Shown: positions 17,124 through 25,211, numbered from the stretch's first letter. The stretch is DNA of 36,856 nt from Desulfobacteraceae bacterium (GCA_030642205.1 DAOWOF010000003.1:1-36856); one strand, 5' to 3'. Numbers and translations: made by a program. Notes: generated by a model from the letters alone, not told the origin.

Positions 17124-17312
17124 TTAAATTGGTTCAAAAATAATCTTTCTTTCACTGTTGCTATATAGTTTTATCTTGGCAGTTATAGTTTTTTGTTCAC
17201 CAAAGATGCTCATTAATTTTGCTTCATTACCATCAAGCTCTACCTGATCAACATTTTCCATAACCATTTCTTCAATACCATCTTTCATTATAAATGCATG
17301 TGCTTCACACAT
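17124..17312 (-). CDS. cooT: CooT-like nickel-binding protein
   Basis: A 62-aa protein of the CooT family (small dimeric Sm-like fold binding one Ni(II) per dimer, associated with maturation of Ni carbon-monoxide dehydrogenase). It starts MCEAHAFIMKDG, with the invariant Cys2 that ligates nickel in Rhodospirillum CooT, followed by VMENVDQVELDG and SIFGEQKTITAKIK, the family core. A strong ribosome site AAAGGAG precedes the ATG. No CODH gene is in the window, so the client enzyme is unknown. The His-rich helical protein at 17421-17621 lies 108 nt upstream in the same direction, likely in one transcript. Confidence 0.8.
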   Translation of the reverse strand: MCEAHAFIMKDGIEEMVMENVDQVELDGNEAKLMSIFGEQKTITAKIKLYSNSERKIIFEPI

Positions 17313-17420
17313 TTTTTTCTCCTTTTACATTCTGCTTATTAAAAAATGAGCATCTTACGGACAACTCCTGATTTATTCTTTAGGGATGGAGAAAAAAACC
17401 ATAGTCATCTGATGGATTGA

Positions 17421-17621
17421 TCAATCAAGAGCTGCAAGTGCCTTCTGAAGACAGTCGGTGCTTTTTTTGGTCAAGACCATCATATCTCGTATTTGTTTCG
17501 CGCTATCATTCTTTCCGGAATCTTCAAGCTGTTTAGCAAAAGCTTCATACTCCTCGTAGTGATGTTTATCATGGGAAATCCAATGTTCTATTCTAATCTT
17601 CGCTTTTTCAAGAGCATCCAT
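17421..17621 (-). CDS. small His-rich helical protein linked to CooT
   Basis: A 66-aa, probably two-helix protein. Near its start it has IEHWISHDKHHYEEY with H13, H17, H20, H21, a spacing that could bind a metal, followed by a second helix (KNDSAKQIRDMMVLTKKSTDCLQKAL). Similar short EHWIxH proteins or domains are, as far as I recall, found next to or fused to CooT proteins, supporting a nickel-handling or sensing role (inference). Start: an ATG five codons upstream (17636) has no ribosome site, while the ATG at 17621 has GGAG 9 nt before it, so the shorter form is preferred. Confidence 0.65.
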   Translation of the reverse strand: MDALEKAKIRIEHWISHDKHHYEEYEAFAKQLEDSGKNDSAKQIRDMMVLTKKSTDCLQKALAALD

Positions 17622-17842
17622 CTTAAAAATCTCCATGCAGTTCTAAGTCTATATTTAATCTAATATAGTATTGACTAGTAAAAAGTCCATCTACAGACTA
17701 GTGGCAGGTAAAACCCCTGGGATAAGGTGGAACCATTTGAAATGAATTCAAATAGAGTATCAATAATAGTTTTCCAAAAAGACTGGTCAGGTTATAATAT
17801 TCCATGTAATGACAAAATTTTTGTAATATAATAAAAGGATGT

Positions 17843-18592
17843 TTAAGATACCATCAATGGCAATCGTACCAAAAATTTTGCGCCTTCACCCTCTTCACTG
17901 TCCAGAATCATTTCACCACCCATATCCTCTACCAATACTAAAGCACCGGCCAAGCCTAAACCATGGCCTCGAACATTACAAAACTCGCTTGAATTAACCT
18001 GGAAGTAACAATCAAAAATCTTTTTATGATACATAGAAGGAATTCCCTTCCCATCATCTTTGACCTCAATAGTTAAACAATCATCTTCTTTACTAACCAC
18101 TAATTCAATGGTTTTCTTGCGATATTTCAAGGCATTGCTTAAAAGATTCCTGAGTATTTGTTTTATCTTTTTTTCATCCTGCAATATTTTTTGATGCCAC
18201 AGCTTTTCATTTATAGACAAACAAATGCCTTTCTCATTCAGGGCCTCATTCAATTTTTTGAGGGTACTGCATTTTCTTAAATTTTGTGAGGTATTATAAT
18301 CAGTAAGATCAAATAGCTCAACCAAGGACTGTTCAATTAAATTAGATAAGGCAAAATGCTTTAAACATACTTTTTTTTCCCTTGATCTACCCAATTCGAG
18401 TGTATCATCTACCAACATCTGCGTGATTTTGGCGTTCCTTAAAATTCTTTTTAGTACTTTTGTCTGCTTTTCCGTAACCGAACCAAATTTATCAGGCCGG
18501 TTAAGCAATGAATTGGCCCCTGCCTCAATTACTGCTAAAGGGCTTTTCAGGTCATGAACCAGAAGATCTAGTTTAATTCTTCTTCGCTGCAT
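17843..18592 (-). CDS. cytosolic sensor histidine kinase
   Basis: The 249-aa form contains a DHp helix with the phospho-acceptor H13 (LLVHDLKSPLAVIEAG), then the HATPase_c domain: N box ILRNLLSNALKY, G1 VKDDGKGIP, F-type IFDCYFQV and G2 GHGLGLA. No sensor domain, transmembrane segment or HAMP is present in this form, so it must take its signal from a partner. The frame is open upstream to an ATG at 18805 (320 aa, adding a hydrophobic AT-rich stretch IQFLILNLIKLAFNILNLN), but the ATG at 18592 has AAGGGA 6 nt before it and the upstream one has no ribosome site. No response regulator gene is adjacent (orphan kinase). Confidence 0.8.
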   Translation of the reverse strand: MQRRRIKLDLLVHDLKSPLAVIEAGANSLLNRPDKFGSVTEKQTKVLKRILRNAKITQMLVDDTLELGRSREKKVCLKHFALSNLIEQSLVELFDLTDYNTSQNLRKCSTLKKLNEALNEKGICLSINEKLWHQKILQDEKKIKQILRNLLSNALKYRKKTIELVVSKEDDCLTIEVKDDGKGIPSMYHKKIFDCYFQVNSSEFCNVRGHGLGLAGALVLVEDMGGEMILDSEEGEGAKFLVRLPLMVS

Positions 18593-19123
18593 CTCTGATC
18601 CCTTTCTCATATTTAGGTTTAAGATATTAAAGGCCAGTTTAATAAGATTTAATATCAAGAATTGGATAAAAAGATTGAGACGTATAATGATTGAATTAAA
18701 TGTGACAAGCTCATTTAAAGGTATAAACAAAGAATAGAATCCAGCCTGATAAGAATAAAAAAATATATACCCAATCCTCTTTTCCAGACCAAGGCGATCT
18801 TGCATTATAATAGTGAGCTTACAAAAAAGTCATTAGTCATTAATATTCTCGACAAGTAAACTGACTTTACTTCATTAGTATAATAATTATAGCAAATTTT
18901 ATATAAAAGATCAATCTTTAAAGGTTTCAAAAGCAGAAAAAAGCTTTATAGATTTTCCCTTCTTAAAGATAATAGTTTTGCAAAAGCATGATGCAGCAAT
19001 AGCTGGCGTTGCGTCATGTATCAAAAAATTAAAGTATAAGCTAAATGTGAATGGTGCCTATAACAATAAAATGTGAAGCTTGACCTTATTTACATGCTTT
19101 GTTGTGCCTGTCAGGGCATGGTG
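18593..19123. other. intergenic region upstream of the histidine kinase
   Basis: About 530 nt if the shorter kinase start is right, 318 nt otherwise. AT-rich. No gene, terminator hairpin or repeat of the window's families recognised. Confidence 0.35.
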
Positions 19124-19975
19124 TTATGAAGAGAAAACAATTCCTCCATAGCCGACAAAACTACTATCGGGCCTGATGTCATAACTAGTAAGATAAGAAA
19201 GTAAAGCAGCCTTTTTGGCTCCTAAAATCTTGGATGCAATAATAGCGGCTCCTGCGGCACCTGAACAACAAGCATTTTGGTTTTTTAAGGCTTCATCAAT
19301 TACGGCTTGCCCATTCATCTCCAATATCAGATTTATAATCTGTTTGTCATTAATGTTTTTTACCCAGTCAACTGCTTTCTGACCCTCTCCATGTGGTAGA
19401 TACCCATAATTATGTCCGTAATGGGTGAGGTCTGTAGAACCTAGAACGATAGTTTCTCTTTGCAGGCTGATTGCTATTTCAGCAGCCCTTTTGGCTATTT
19501 TTAGCGATTCATGCCTGGGAGGTAGTCCAAAGGGAACAATTTTTATACCTGGTGAAAAATATTTCAAGAATGGAAGCTGTAATTCTATAGTATTATCTTG
19601 TTCATAATTAGAGGGTGATTCAATGATAAATTGAAATTCATCAGCGATCTTTGTGGCAATCTCCCTGTCAATTTCCAGATTTCCCAAGGGAGTCTCCCAT
19701 TGTCCCTGGGTCATTATATAATTATTGCTGGAAGGCCCTAAGTGACGGCCAAAAATGAGACAGGTGTCAGCATTATTTTTAAGACAATGAATCACTTCAC
19801 AGGCTATTTTGCCAGAATAATACCATCCCGCATGTGGTACGATTCCTCCCAATAGATTTTTTTTATCTTTTGGACATGGAGGAATATTTGTCAAATAATC
19901 CTTTATTATGTGATTACATTCCAAACCGCCACCAGGATACCAGGAGCCAGCATAATCAGCTTTTCTTAAATCCAT
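19124..19975 (-). CDS. MEMO1-family protein (AmmeMemoRadiSam system protein B)
   Basis: A 283-aa protein of the MEMO1 family, structurally related to class III extradiol dioxygenases. It has the typical N-terminus RKADYAGSWYPGG, GGIVPHAGWYYSG, FGRHLGPSS, EIDREIA, NTIELQLPFLKYF, VLGSTDLTHYG and the C-terminal block ACCSGAAGAAII. Known partners are an AMMECR1 protein (A) and a radical SAM enzyme; neither is in this window. Function in bacteria is unresolved; a role in radical-SAM-linked chemistry is proposed for the family. An ATG at 19990 would be read through the ribosome site itself; AGGAGG sits 6 nt before the ATG at 19975, which is therefore chosen. Confidence 0.88.
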   Translation of the reverse strand: MDLRKADYAGSWYPGGGLECNHIIKDYLTNIPPCPKDKKNLLGGIVPHAGWYYSGKIACEVIHCLKNNADTCLIFGRHLGPSSNNYIMTQGQWETPLGNLEIDREIATKIADEFQFIIESPSNYEQDNTIELQLPFLKYFSPGIKIVPFGLPPRHESLKIAKRAAEIAISLQRETIVLGSTDLTHYGHNYGYLPHGEGQKAVDWVKNINDKQIINLILEMNGQAVIDEALKNQNACCSGAAGAAIIASKILGAKKAALLSYLTSYDIRPDSSFVGYGGIVFSS

Positions 19976-19990
19976 AAAAGGCCTCCTCAT

Positions 19991-20259
19991 ATATAGAATA
20001 TATTATTTATTCCCAAGAATAACTTGGGCCATTTTTCATGGCTGTAATCATGTTTTTTTATCTTATTTTGAAATAAATTATAGGTAATACTTGTAATTTT
20101 CTCTTGTATGCTTATAAATTATACTTATACATTTGCGATGAATATAGAAGTTCTATCAATTTATAAAATGAATGTTTGAACGAGCCCTTAGTCAGAAGAT
20201 GAGTTTTACCTTCTGGATTTAGACCCATTCCAAATAAAAATATTTTTAACAAGATAAAA
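19991..20259. other. intergenic region before the FkbM-type remnant
   Basis: About 270 nt of AT-rich DNA. A plus-strand frame preceding 20260 may be part of the decayed methyltransferase gene, but nothing could be identified with confidence. Confidence 0.3.
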
Positions 20260-20576
20260 ATGATGGAAAAATTATTGAGGCAAGGGACATCAGAAGTTAA
20301 AGAAATTTCCATAAGGATAGCTGATGATTCAGGAGCATTAATAACCACCATGTATTTTCCTTCTGATGAGCTTACTGGATATGTGGCTTAAAAAATCATT
20401 TGTGGCAAAGGATATCGCTGTTTTTCTCCGATAGTATCAAAGCCGGTTGTCATTGTTTATATTGGAACCAATGTAGGAGTCTCAACGGTTTATTTAAAAC
20501 AAAATATCCAGATTCCACAATTTTTGCCTTTGAACCATTATTTTTTATATTTTTCCATACCTTCAACGCAATGTAA
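20260..20576 (+). pseudogene. decayed FkbM-type SAM-dependent methyltransferase
   Basis: From the ATG at 20260 one frame reads VKEISIRIADDSGALITTMY, FPSDELTGYVA, then an in-frame TAA (20389-20391), and continues ICGKGYRCFSPIVSKPVVIV and YIGTNVGVSTVYLK. The last part is the SAM-binding motif of FkbM methyltransferases (normally vvDIGaNvG), with the aspartate replaced by tyrosine. At about 20500 the homologous sequence shifts frame and continues KYPDSTIFAFEPLFF (typical yP-x-x-x-i-x-aFEP), then stops at 20574-20576. So it has one nonsense mutation, one frameshift and a truncated C-terminus. The parent gene would be about 250-300 aa. Confidence 0.6.
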
Positions 20577-20609
20577 ATCATTTTAGTAATTATCCTTTTT
20601 TGAGAATAT

Positions 20610-21224
20610 ATGTCCTTAAATATTGCTAATTTAATTATTCAGATACCAGTCTTATTATTTGCACTCACAATTCACGAATACGCTCATGGCCGTGCAGCTT
20701 TGTGGCAGGGAGACACGACTGCCCAGCGAATGGGCAGGCTGACCCTTAATCCCCTGCCGCACATTGACATCATCGGAGCTATCTTTCTATTGCTTTTTCA
20801 CTTTGGCTGGGCCAAACCGGTTCCGGTAAACCCTGGTAATTTTAAAAATGTAAAACAGGGTATCATAATAATGGCATTAATGGGCCCTCTAGCCAATATT
20901 TTCACGGCTTTTATAGCCGGTAGTTGCATTAGATTCCTGCCCATTCCGTGGGAGGTTTGTCAGTTGATTTTATTATATTCATTATACATTAATCTGGGGC
21001 TTGGCTTATTTAATCTATTGCCGCTTCCACCCCTGGACGGCTCCCATATTCTGGAAAATATGCTCTCGCCTTCTTCTGCGGAAAAATATAGGACTATTGG
21101 CCGCTATGGGCCTTTCATCCTTTTGGGCATTATGATTCTGGACAGTTATGCTCATACTGGCATCTTAAGCAGTATCTTGACTGGCCCAATACATCTTTTG
21201 GCACATTTTTTTGCAGGGATTTAA
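20610..21224 (+). CDS. site-2 protease family (M50) membrane metalloprotease
   Basis: A 204-aa integral membrane zinc protease without PDZ or CBS domain. The HExxH zinc site is in TIHEYAHG (H22, E23, H26) within the first hydrophobic segment; the third ligand region is NLLPLPPLDGSHIL (about 147-160, the NxxPxxxLDG motif). Four to five further hydrophobic segments. This short single-unit type is common near housekeeping genes, and its substrates are unknown. It begins 33 nt after the pseudogene and lies 134 nt before the first PilT-type gene. Confidence 0.88.
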   Translation: MSLNIANLIIQIPVLLFALTIHEYAHGRAALWQGDTTAQRMGRLTLNPLPHIDIIGAIFLLLFHFGWAKPVPVNPGNFKNVKQGIIIMALMGPLANIFTAFIAGSCIRFLPIPWEVCQLILLYSLYINLGLGLFNLLPLPPLDGSHILENMLSPSSAEKYRTIGRYGPFILLGIMILDSYAHTGILSSILTGPIHLLAHFFAGI

Positions 21225-21358
21225 TATGATGCCCATGTAATCAAAATTTGACATAAAAATATTATTTTTTTATTATTAAAATCATAGATAGAACTAATTT
21301 GCCACAAACTAAAGCTGCTGAATAGCTTTTTTGAACTAGCCTCTACGAGTAATACATT

Positions 21359-22414
21359 ATGGCAAAAATAGATCAAATTTTGGCAAAGGCCGCTGAAATC
21401 GGCGCCTCTGATGTTCATATATCTGTTAATAATCCTCCTATGTTTCGCTATCTTGGCGACTTGAAAAAATTTAAGACTCAGGCATTTTCTGCTGATATCA
21501 CAAAATCTCTTCTCTACGAAATCCTTACACCCAAGATGCAAAAGCAATTCGAATCCAATATGCAACTTGACTTTTGCTATGAAATTAAAGGAGTTGCAAG
21601 GTTTCGGACTAATATCTTTTGTCAGAGACAGGGTATTGATGGCAGTTTTAGAATCGTTCCTTTAAAGATACCAAGGCTTAATGATCTTGGTTTGCCAGCA
21701 GTAACCACCAAGATCCTGGAGCAACATCAGGGGATAATTTTATTGACGGGCTCTACAGGTCATGGCAAATCAACCACTCTTGCCGCCATGATTGATTACC
21801 TCAATGAACATCGGCCTCATCATATCCTGACTGTAGAAGACCCTATTGAATTTGTTCATCTTACAGATAAAAAGGGCGTAGTCAACCAGAGGGAAATAGG
21901 AAATAATACGCTATCTTTTTCAAATGCGCTAAAGGGAGCCTTAAGAGAAGATCCGGACATAATAGTTATCGGCGAGCTACGTGATCCGGAGACGATTTCT
22001 CTTGCCTTGACAGCGGCAGAAACAGGGCACCTGGTTATTGGGACCATGTCCACATCCAATTCTCAAAAGACAATTGATCGGATCATTGATTCATTTCCTC
22101 CTGAACAACAAAATCAGGTGCGAACTATGCTGGCTGATTCCATTCAGGCCATTATCACCCAGCGCCTAATTAAAAACAAAGATGGGACCCGTCGTTCCCT
22201 GGCTACTGAGGTATTGATAGGAACTATGCCCATTGCGACTCTTATTCGTGAGGATAAAACATTTCAGATCCCCTCCATGATGCAAACAGGGCAAAAACAT
22301 GGGATGAAATCACTGGATGAAAGCATCATGGACTTGCTTAATAAAGGACAGATTTCTCATGAAGCAGCCCTTATAAATGCCATAAACAAAAAGTATTTTC
22401 AATCGACTGGTTGA
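21359..22414 (+). CDS. PilT/PilU-type pilus retraction ATPase, His-box residue replaced
   Basis: A hexameric secretion-type ATPase of the twitching-motility family, 351 aa. Order: N-terminal PAS-like domain (1-105, ASDVHISV...GVARFRTNIF), Walker A GSTGHGKST (131-139; H replaces the usual S at the fourth variable position), Asp box VEDPIEFVH, Walker B IIVIGELRD (201-209) and the C-terminal LIRED...PSMMQTGQKHGMKSLDES. In the His-box segment it reads ETGHLVIGTMSTSNS, where PilT normally has ETGHLVFGTLHT: the second histidine is serine (S231) while the first is kept. The ATPase core otherwise looks intact. It is followed after 38 nt by a second PilT-type gene. No other pilus gene lies in the window. 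Confidence 0.88.
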   Translation: MAKIDQILAKAAEIGASDVHISVNNPPMFRYLGDLKKFKTQAFSADITKSLLYEILTPKMQKQFESNMQLDFCYEIKGVARFRTNIFCQRQGIDGSFRIVPLKIPRLNDLGLPAVTTKILEQHQGIILLTGSTGHGKSTTLAAMIDYLNEHRPHHILTVEDPIEFVHLTDKKGVVNQREIGNNTLSFSNALKGALREDPDIIVIGELRDPETISLALTAAETGHLVIGTMSTSNSQKTIDRIIDSFPPEQQNQVRTMLADSIQAIITQRLIKNKDGTRRSLATEVLIGTMPIATLIREDKTFQIPSMMQTGQKHGMKSLDESIMDLLNKGQISHEAALINAINKKYFQSTG

Positions 22415-22452
22415 ATTAAGGACTCAACAAAAACCACATAAGGAGGCATAAT

Positions 22453-23517
22453 GTGGCTCAGATAAATGAGCTTTTTAAAACAATGAAAGATGCAGGAGCA
22501 AGTGACCTGCATCTTTCTGCTGGCTTTCCTCCAATCCTTCGTTTAAAAGGAAATATGAGCAGACTGGATCTGCCTGTACTTACCAATGATGGTCTAACCT
22601 CAATGCTCTATGAGATCCTCTCTCCGGATCAGCGACAGTATCTGGAAAAAAATCGGGATCTGGATACTGCATATGAACTACAGGGTGTAGCTCGCTTTCG
22701 TTGTAATTTCTTATATCAGCACAGAGGCATTAGCGCTGTTTTTCGAATTATTCCCACTGATATTCTGACCATTGAAGACCTTAAGCTTCCAAAGGTCTTG
22801 TATCGCATTGCAGATCTGCGTCAGGGTTTGGTTGTGGTCACAGGACCTACCGGCAGTGGAAAATCAACAACCCTGGCAGCTATCATTGATCACATCAACA
22901 AAACCCGGGAAGCCCATATCCTTACAGTGGAAGATCCTATAGAGTTTGTGCATCCCAATATTAAATGCCTTATAACCCAAAGAGAGGTTGGCACGCATAC
23001 TCACAGCTTTGCCGACTCCTTAAAAGTCGCGACCAGGGAAGATCCTGATATTATTCTGGTAGGTGAAATGCGAGATCTGGAGACGATTTCCCTGGCCCTG
23101 ACATGCGCGGCGCTGGGAATCCTGGTCTTTGGGACACTACATACCAACAACGCGGCCAAAACCATAGACAGGATTATCGACGCATTTCCTTCTGATCAAC
23201 AAAATCAGGTTCGATCAATGCTGGGAGACTCTGTGAAGGCCATTATTGCTCAACAACTCCTTCGCACCAAGGATGATCAGGGTCGTTGTGCGGCAAACGA
23301 AATTCTACTTGGCTCACCAGCTCTGGCCAATATGATTCGAGAAGGGAAAGCAAACCAAATTCCTTCCCTGATTCAAGGTGGGCTTAAGGAAGGTATGCAA
23401 ACCATGGATGCCGCATTAAAGCAATTGATCAATGAAAATAGAATAACCAGAAAAGCTGCTTATGAAAAAGCTAGTGATAAAACTCTCTTTGATAATAAAG
23501 ATATGACAGGCCTGTAA
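22453..23517 (+). CDS. pilT: PilT-type pilus retraction ATPase, second copy
   Basis: A 354-aa paralogue of the preceding gene, about half identical by eye. Walker A GPTGSGKSTT (131-140) is canonical, as are VEDPIEFVH and VGEMRDLETI (203-212). The His-box segment reads CAALGILVFGTLHTNNA: the terminal LHT is kept, but the first part, normally AETGH, is AALGI, so that histidine is lost. Start is a GTG at 22453 with AGGAGG 6 nt upstream; an ATG two bases earlier is out of frame and stops after four codons. Adjacent, same-direction placement suggests that both ATPases are made together and may form mixed complexes (inference). Confidence 0.92.
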   Translation: MAQINELFKTMKDAGASDLHLSAGFPPILRLKGNMSRLDLPVLTNDGLTSMLYEILSPDQRQYLEKNRDLDTAYELQGVARFRCNFLYQHRGISAVFRIIPTDILTIEDLKLPKVLYRIADLRQGLVVVTGPTGSGKSTTLAAIIDHINKTREAHILTVEDPIEFVHPNIKCLITQREVGTHTHSFADSLKVATREDPDIILVGEMRDLETISLALTCAALGILVFGTLHTNNAAKTIDRIIDAFPSDQQNQVRSMLGDSVKAIIAQQLLRTKDDQGRCAANEILLGSPALANMIREGKANQIPSLIQGGLKEGMQTMDAALKQLINENRITRKAAYEKASDKTLFDNKDMTGL

Positions 23518-23587
23518 AAAGCTCTGAATTTCAATTTATACCTCAGAAGGTTATCCTGGTTTTTTCGGTGAACAATGAGCTCAAGAG

Positions 23588-23618
23588 TTAGGCTCTGTCA
23601 CTTCGTGACAGGCCCTAA
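23588..23618. repeat. hairpin repeat CTGTCAC-TTC-GTGACAG
   Basis: A perfect 7-bp stem (23595-23601 / 23605-23611) extended by TTAGG/CCTAA on the outside. The right half, (T/C)GTGACAG(A/G)CC(C/T)TAAG-like, recurs at about 29873-29889 and 33675-33692, so it is a second small dispersed repeat. Here it could also act as a weak terminator after the PilT-type gene. Confidence 0.5.
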
Positions 23619-23689
23619 GGCGGAATGGCTCTCTTTCCCAGTTACTAAGTCTGAAAACCATTGTTTCAACCTATGGATTCTAATATATT

Positions 23690-24382
23690 ATGTTTCATCA
23701 AATTACCCATAAAAAAATAAGTGGTAAATCGGCCTCCAGGCTTGATTATCACTTGGCCAGGCGGAGAATGGTTGAAGGCCAATTAATATCGAGAGGGATT
23801 AAAGATCCAAGGGTCTTGGAAGCGATGGGCAAGGTTCCAAGGGATCTCTTTGTGGAAGAATCTCTTGTGGGGGAGGCCTATAATGACCATCCTTTGCCGA
23901 TTGGATATGGACAAACCATTTCCCAGCCGTATATTGTAGCTCTTATGACAGAGTCACTTAAACTGACAGGAAACGAGCACATCCTTGAAATAGGAACTGG
24001 CAGCGGTTATCAGACTGCGATCCTGGCGGAGCTTTGCAGCAAAGTCTATACTGTAGAAAGAATAGAACCATTATTAACCAGGGCAAGAAATTTATTGACC
24101 AGGTTAGGCTATAAAAATATATTATTTAAGGCATCTGACGGTACGATGGGCTGGAAAAAAGGGATGCCATTTGATGTAATTATGGTTACAGCAGGAGCAC
24201 CCAAAATACCCCAACCACTCCTTGAACAGCTGGCCGAGGGGGGGCGTCTCATTATTCCCGTAGGGAATAAAACCACCCAGGAACTTATCCAAATTGAAAA
24301 ACGGCAAAAAAAATATATAAGCAATAAGCTCGGAGGTTGTCGTTTTGTTGATTTGTTTGGCGTTCACGGCTGGAAAGAATGA
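23690..24382 (+). CDS. pcm: protein-L-isoaspartate O-methyltransferase
   Basis: Repairs isoaspartyl damage in proteins using S-adenosylmethionine. The 230-aa protein shows RMVEGQLISRGIKDPRVLEA, VPRDLFV, LPIGYGQTISQPYIVALMTE (the family signature, about 72-91), SAM motif I HILEIGTGSGYQTAILAEL, VERIEPL, DVIMVTAGAP and GGRLIIPVG. The N-terminal 26 residues exceed the E. coli enzyme (208 aa) and the ATG at 23690 lacks a ribosome site. An internal ATG (23768) has GGCGGAG too close to be convincing, so the longer form is kept. It is convergent with the thioesterase gene. Confidence 0.93.
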   Translation: MFHQITHKKISGKSASRLDYHLARRRMVEGQLISRGIKDPRVLEAMGKVPRDLFVEESLVGEAYNDHPLPIGYGQTISQPYIVALMTESLKLTGNEHILEIGTGSGYQTAILAELCSKVYTVERIEPLLTRARNLLTRLGYKNILFKASDGTMGWKKGMPFDVIMVTAGAPKIPQPLLEQLAEGGRLIIPVGNKTTQELIQIEKRQKKYISNKLGGCRFVDLFGVHGWKE

Positions 24383-24409
24383 GATAAGGGACGGGGGGGC
24401 CAGCCCTCC

Positions 24410-24452
24410 ATCTCAGAGTAAGGAGTCTCGGAGCGGCTTTTTACTCTGAGAT
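24410..24452. terminator. 12-bp perfect inverted repeat between convergent genes (possible bidirectional terminator)
   Basis: ATCTCAGAGTAA (24410-24421) and TTACTCTGAGAT (24441-24452) are exact complements around a 19-nt loop. It fills the 76-nt gap between the ends of pcm and the thioesterase gene. No long T-run follows, so classical termination is uncertain. Confidence 0.45.
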
Positions 24453-24458
24453 CAATCT

Positions 24459-24953
24459 TTAAGAAGGGAAGGTCTCAAATAACTTAATAAATTCAGCCTT
24501 AACATCTTTAGGCACAGAGTCAAGCTGGTTTTCGGAGAGAATCATATATTTGCCATAACCTTTAGCAAGAATATTATTTTGAGGGTCAAATATTTCACTT
24601 TTTGCCTTTATTATCTTTTCCTGAGAAGAATCCATGATCTGGCCTTTAACGATCAATGGCATTCCAGTTGAGACTGGCCTCACAAATTTTACTTCCATAT
24701 TTGTTGTCACAGCAAAAGTTTTTCTGAAATAGGCAATTGTCCATGCCATAACTTCATCAAGGAGACCGGAAATAATTCCTCCATGGGCCATATTTTGCCA
24801 TCCCACGTAATTTTGACTTAATGTAATTTCTGAGCAAACATTATCGCCTTCGCAATAAAAATCGAGATTTAATCCAATGGGGTTGTCTGTCCCACAATAA
24901 AAGCAAGGTTGGCGCTGAAGCTTTTCAATTTTAACCCTGTTTGTTTTTGACAT
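24459..24953 (-). CDS. hotdog-fold thioesterase (PaaI-like)
   Basis: A 164-aa hotdog-fold protein, probably an acyl-CoA thioesterase. The core helix region reads MAHGGIISGLLDEVMAWTI (the HGG...D/E pattern of PaaI-type enzymes), followed by strands TTNMEVKFVRPVSTGMPLIVKG. An N-terminal CFYCGTDNPIGLNLDF stretch with a CxxC is characteristic of a subgroup that begins with a small Cys motif. Start: the ATG at 24953 has AAAGGAG 5 nt upstream; a further upstream ATG (24974) is not favoured. The substrate is unknown. Upstream lies a copy of the MITE-like repeat. Confidence 0.8.
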   Translation of the reverse strand: MSKTNRVKIEKLQRQPCFYCGTDNPIGLNLDFYCEGDNVCSEITLSQNYVGWQNMAHGGIISGLLDEVMAWTIAYFRKTFAVTTNMEVKFVRPVSTGMPLIVKGQIMDSSQEKIIKAKSEIFDPQNNILAKGYGKYMILSENQLDSVPKDVKAEFIKLFETFPS

Positions 24954-25034
24954 GCCATCTCCTTTAATAAACATTTTTGCAAAATCTTGCCCGTGCTATC
25001 AATCGTTTGATAATAGTAATCGGTGTTGGCTATG

Positions 25035-25211
25035 TAGTGCCCGAACAAAAACCAGGATTTTTTCAAGATCAAGGAATGCAAAAATTTTAACCGCAGGAAT
25101 ACATTAAGTATTTTAAGGACTAAAATTTGAGACTGGCGCATAAATTGAGAAAATTAGGAGTTGTCCTGCAATAAGTTGGACAATTTCTTAGCAATTTTCG
25201 TTCAGGCTCTA
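25035..25211. repeat. MITE-like dispersed repeat, copy D (177 bp)
   Basis: Starts TAGTGCCCGAACAAAAACC and ends TTTTCGTTCAGGCTCTA. The core AAAATTTTAACCGCAGGAAT, then ACATTAAGTATTTT, is almost identical to copy A (16815). The right half has an extra small hairpin (GTCC...GGAC near 25162-25183). It lies about 80 nt upstream of the thioesterase start, so it may affect that promoter. Confidence 0.7.

Noticed and set aside
20112..20351. Minus-strand reading frame of 79 codons
   Set aside because: It is antisense to the FkbM-type pseudogene and has no ribosome site.
21221..21565. Minus-strand reading frame of 114 codons
   Set aside because: Antisense to the start of the first PilT-type gene; that gene has clear family motifs, the antisense frame none.
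24869..25141. Minus-strand reading frame of 90 codons upstream of the thioesterase
   Set aside because: Half of it is the dispersed repeat (copy D) and its end overlaps the thioesterase start in another frame; no protein-like features.
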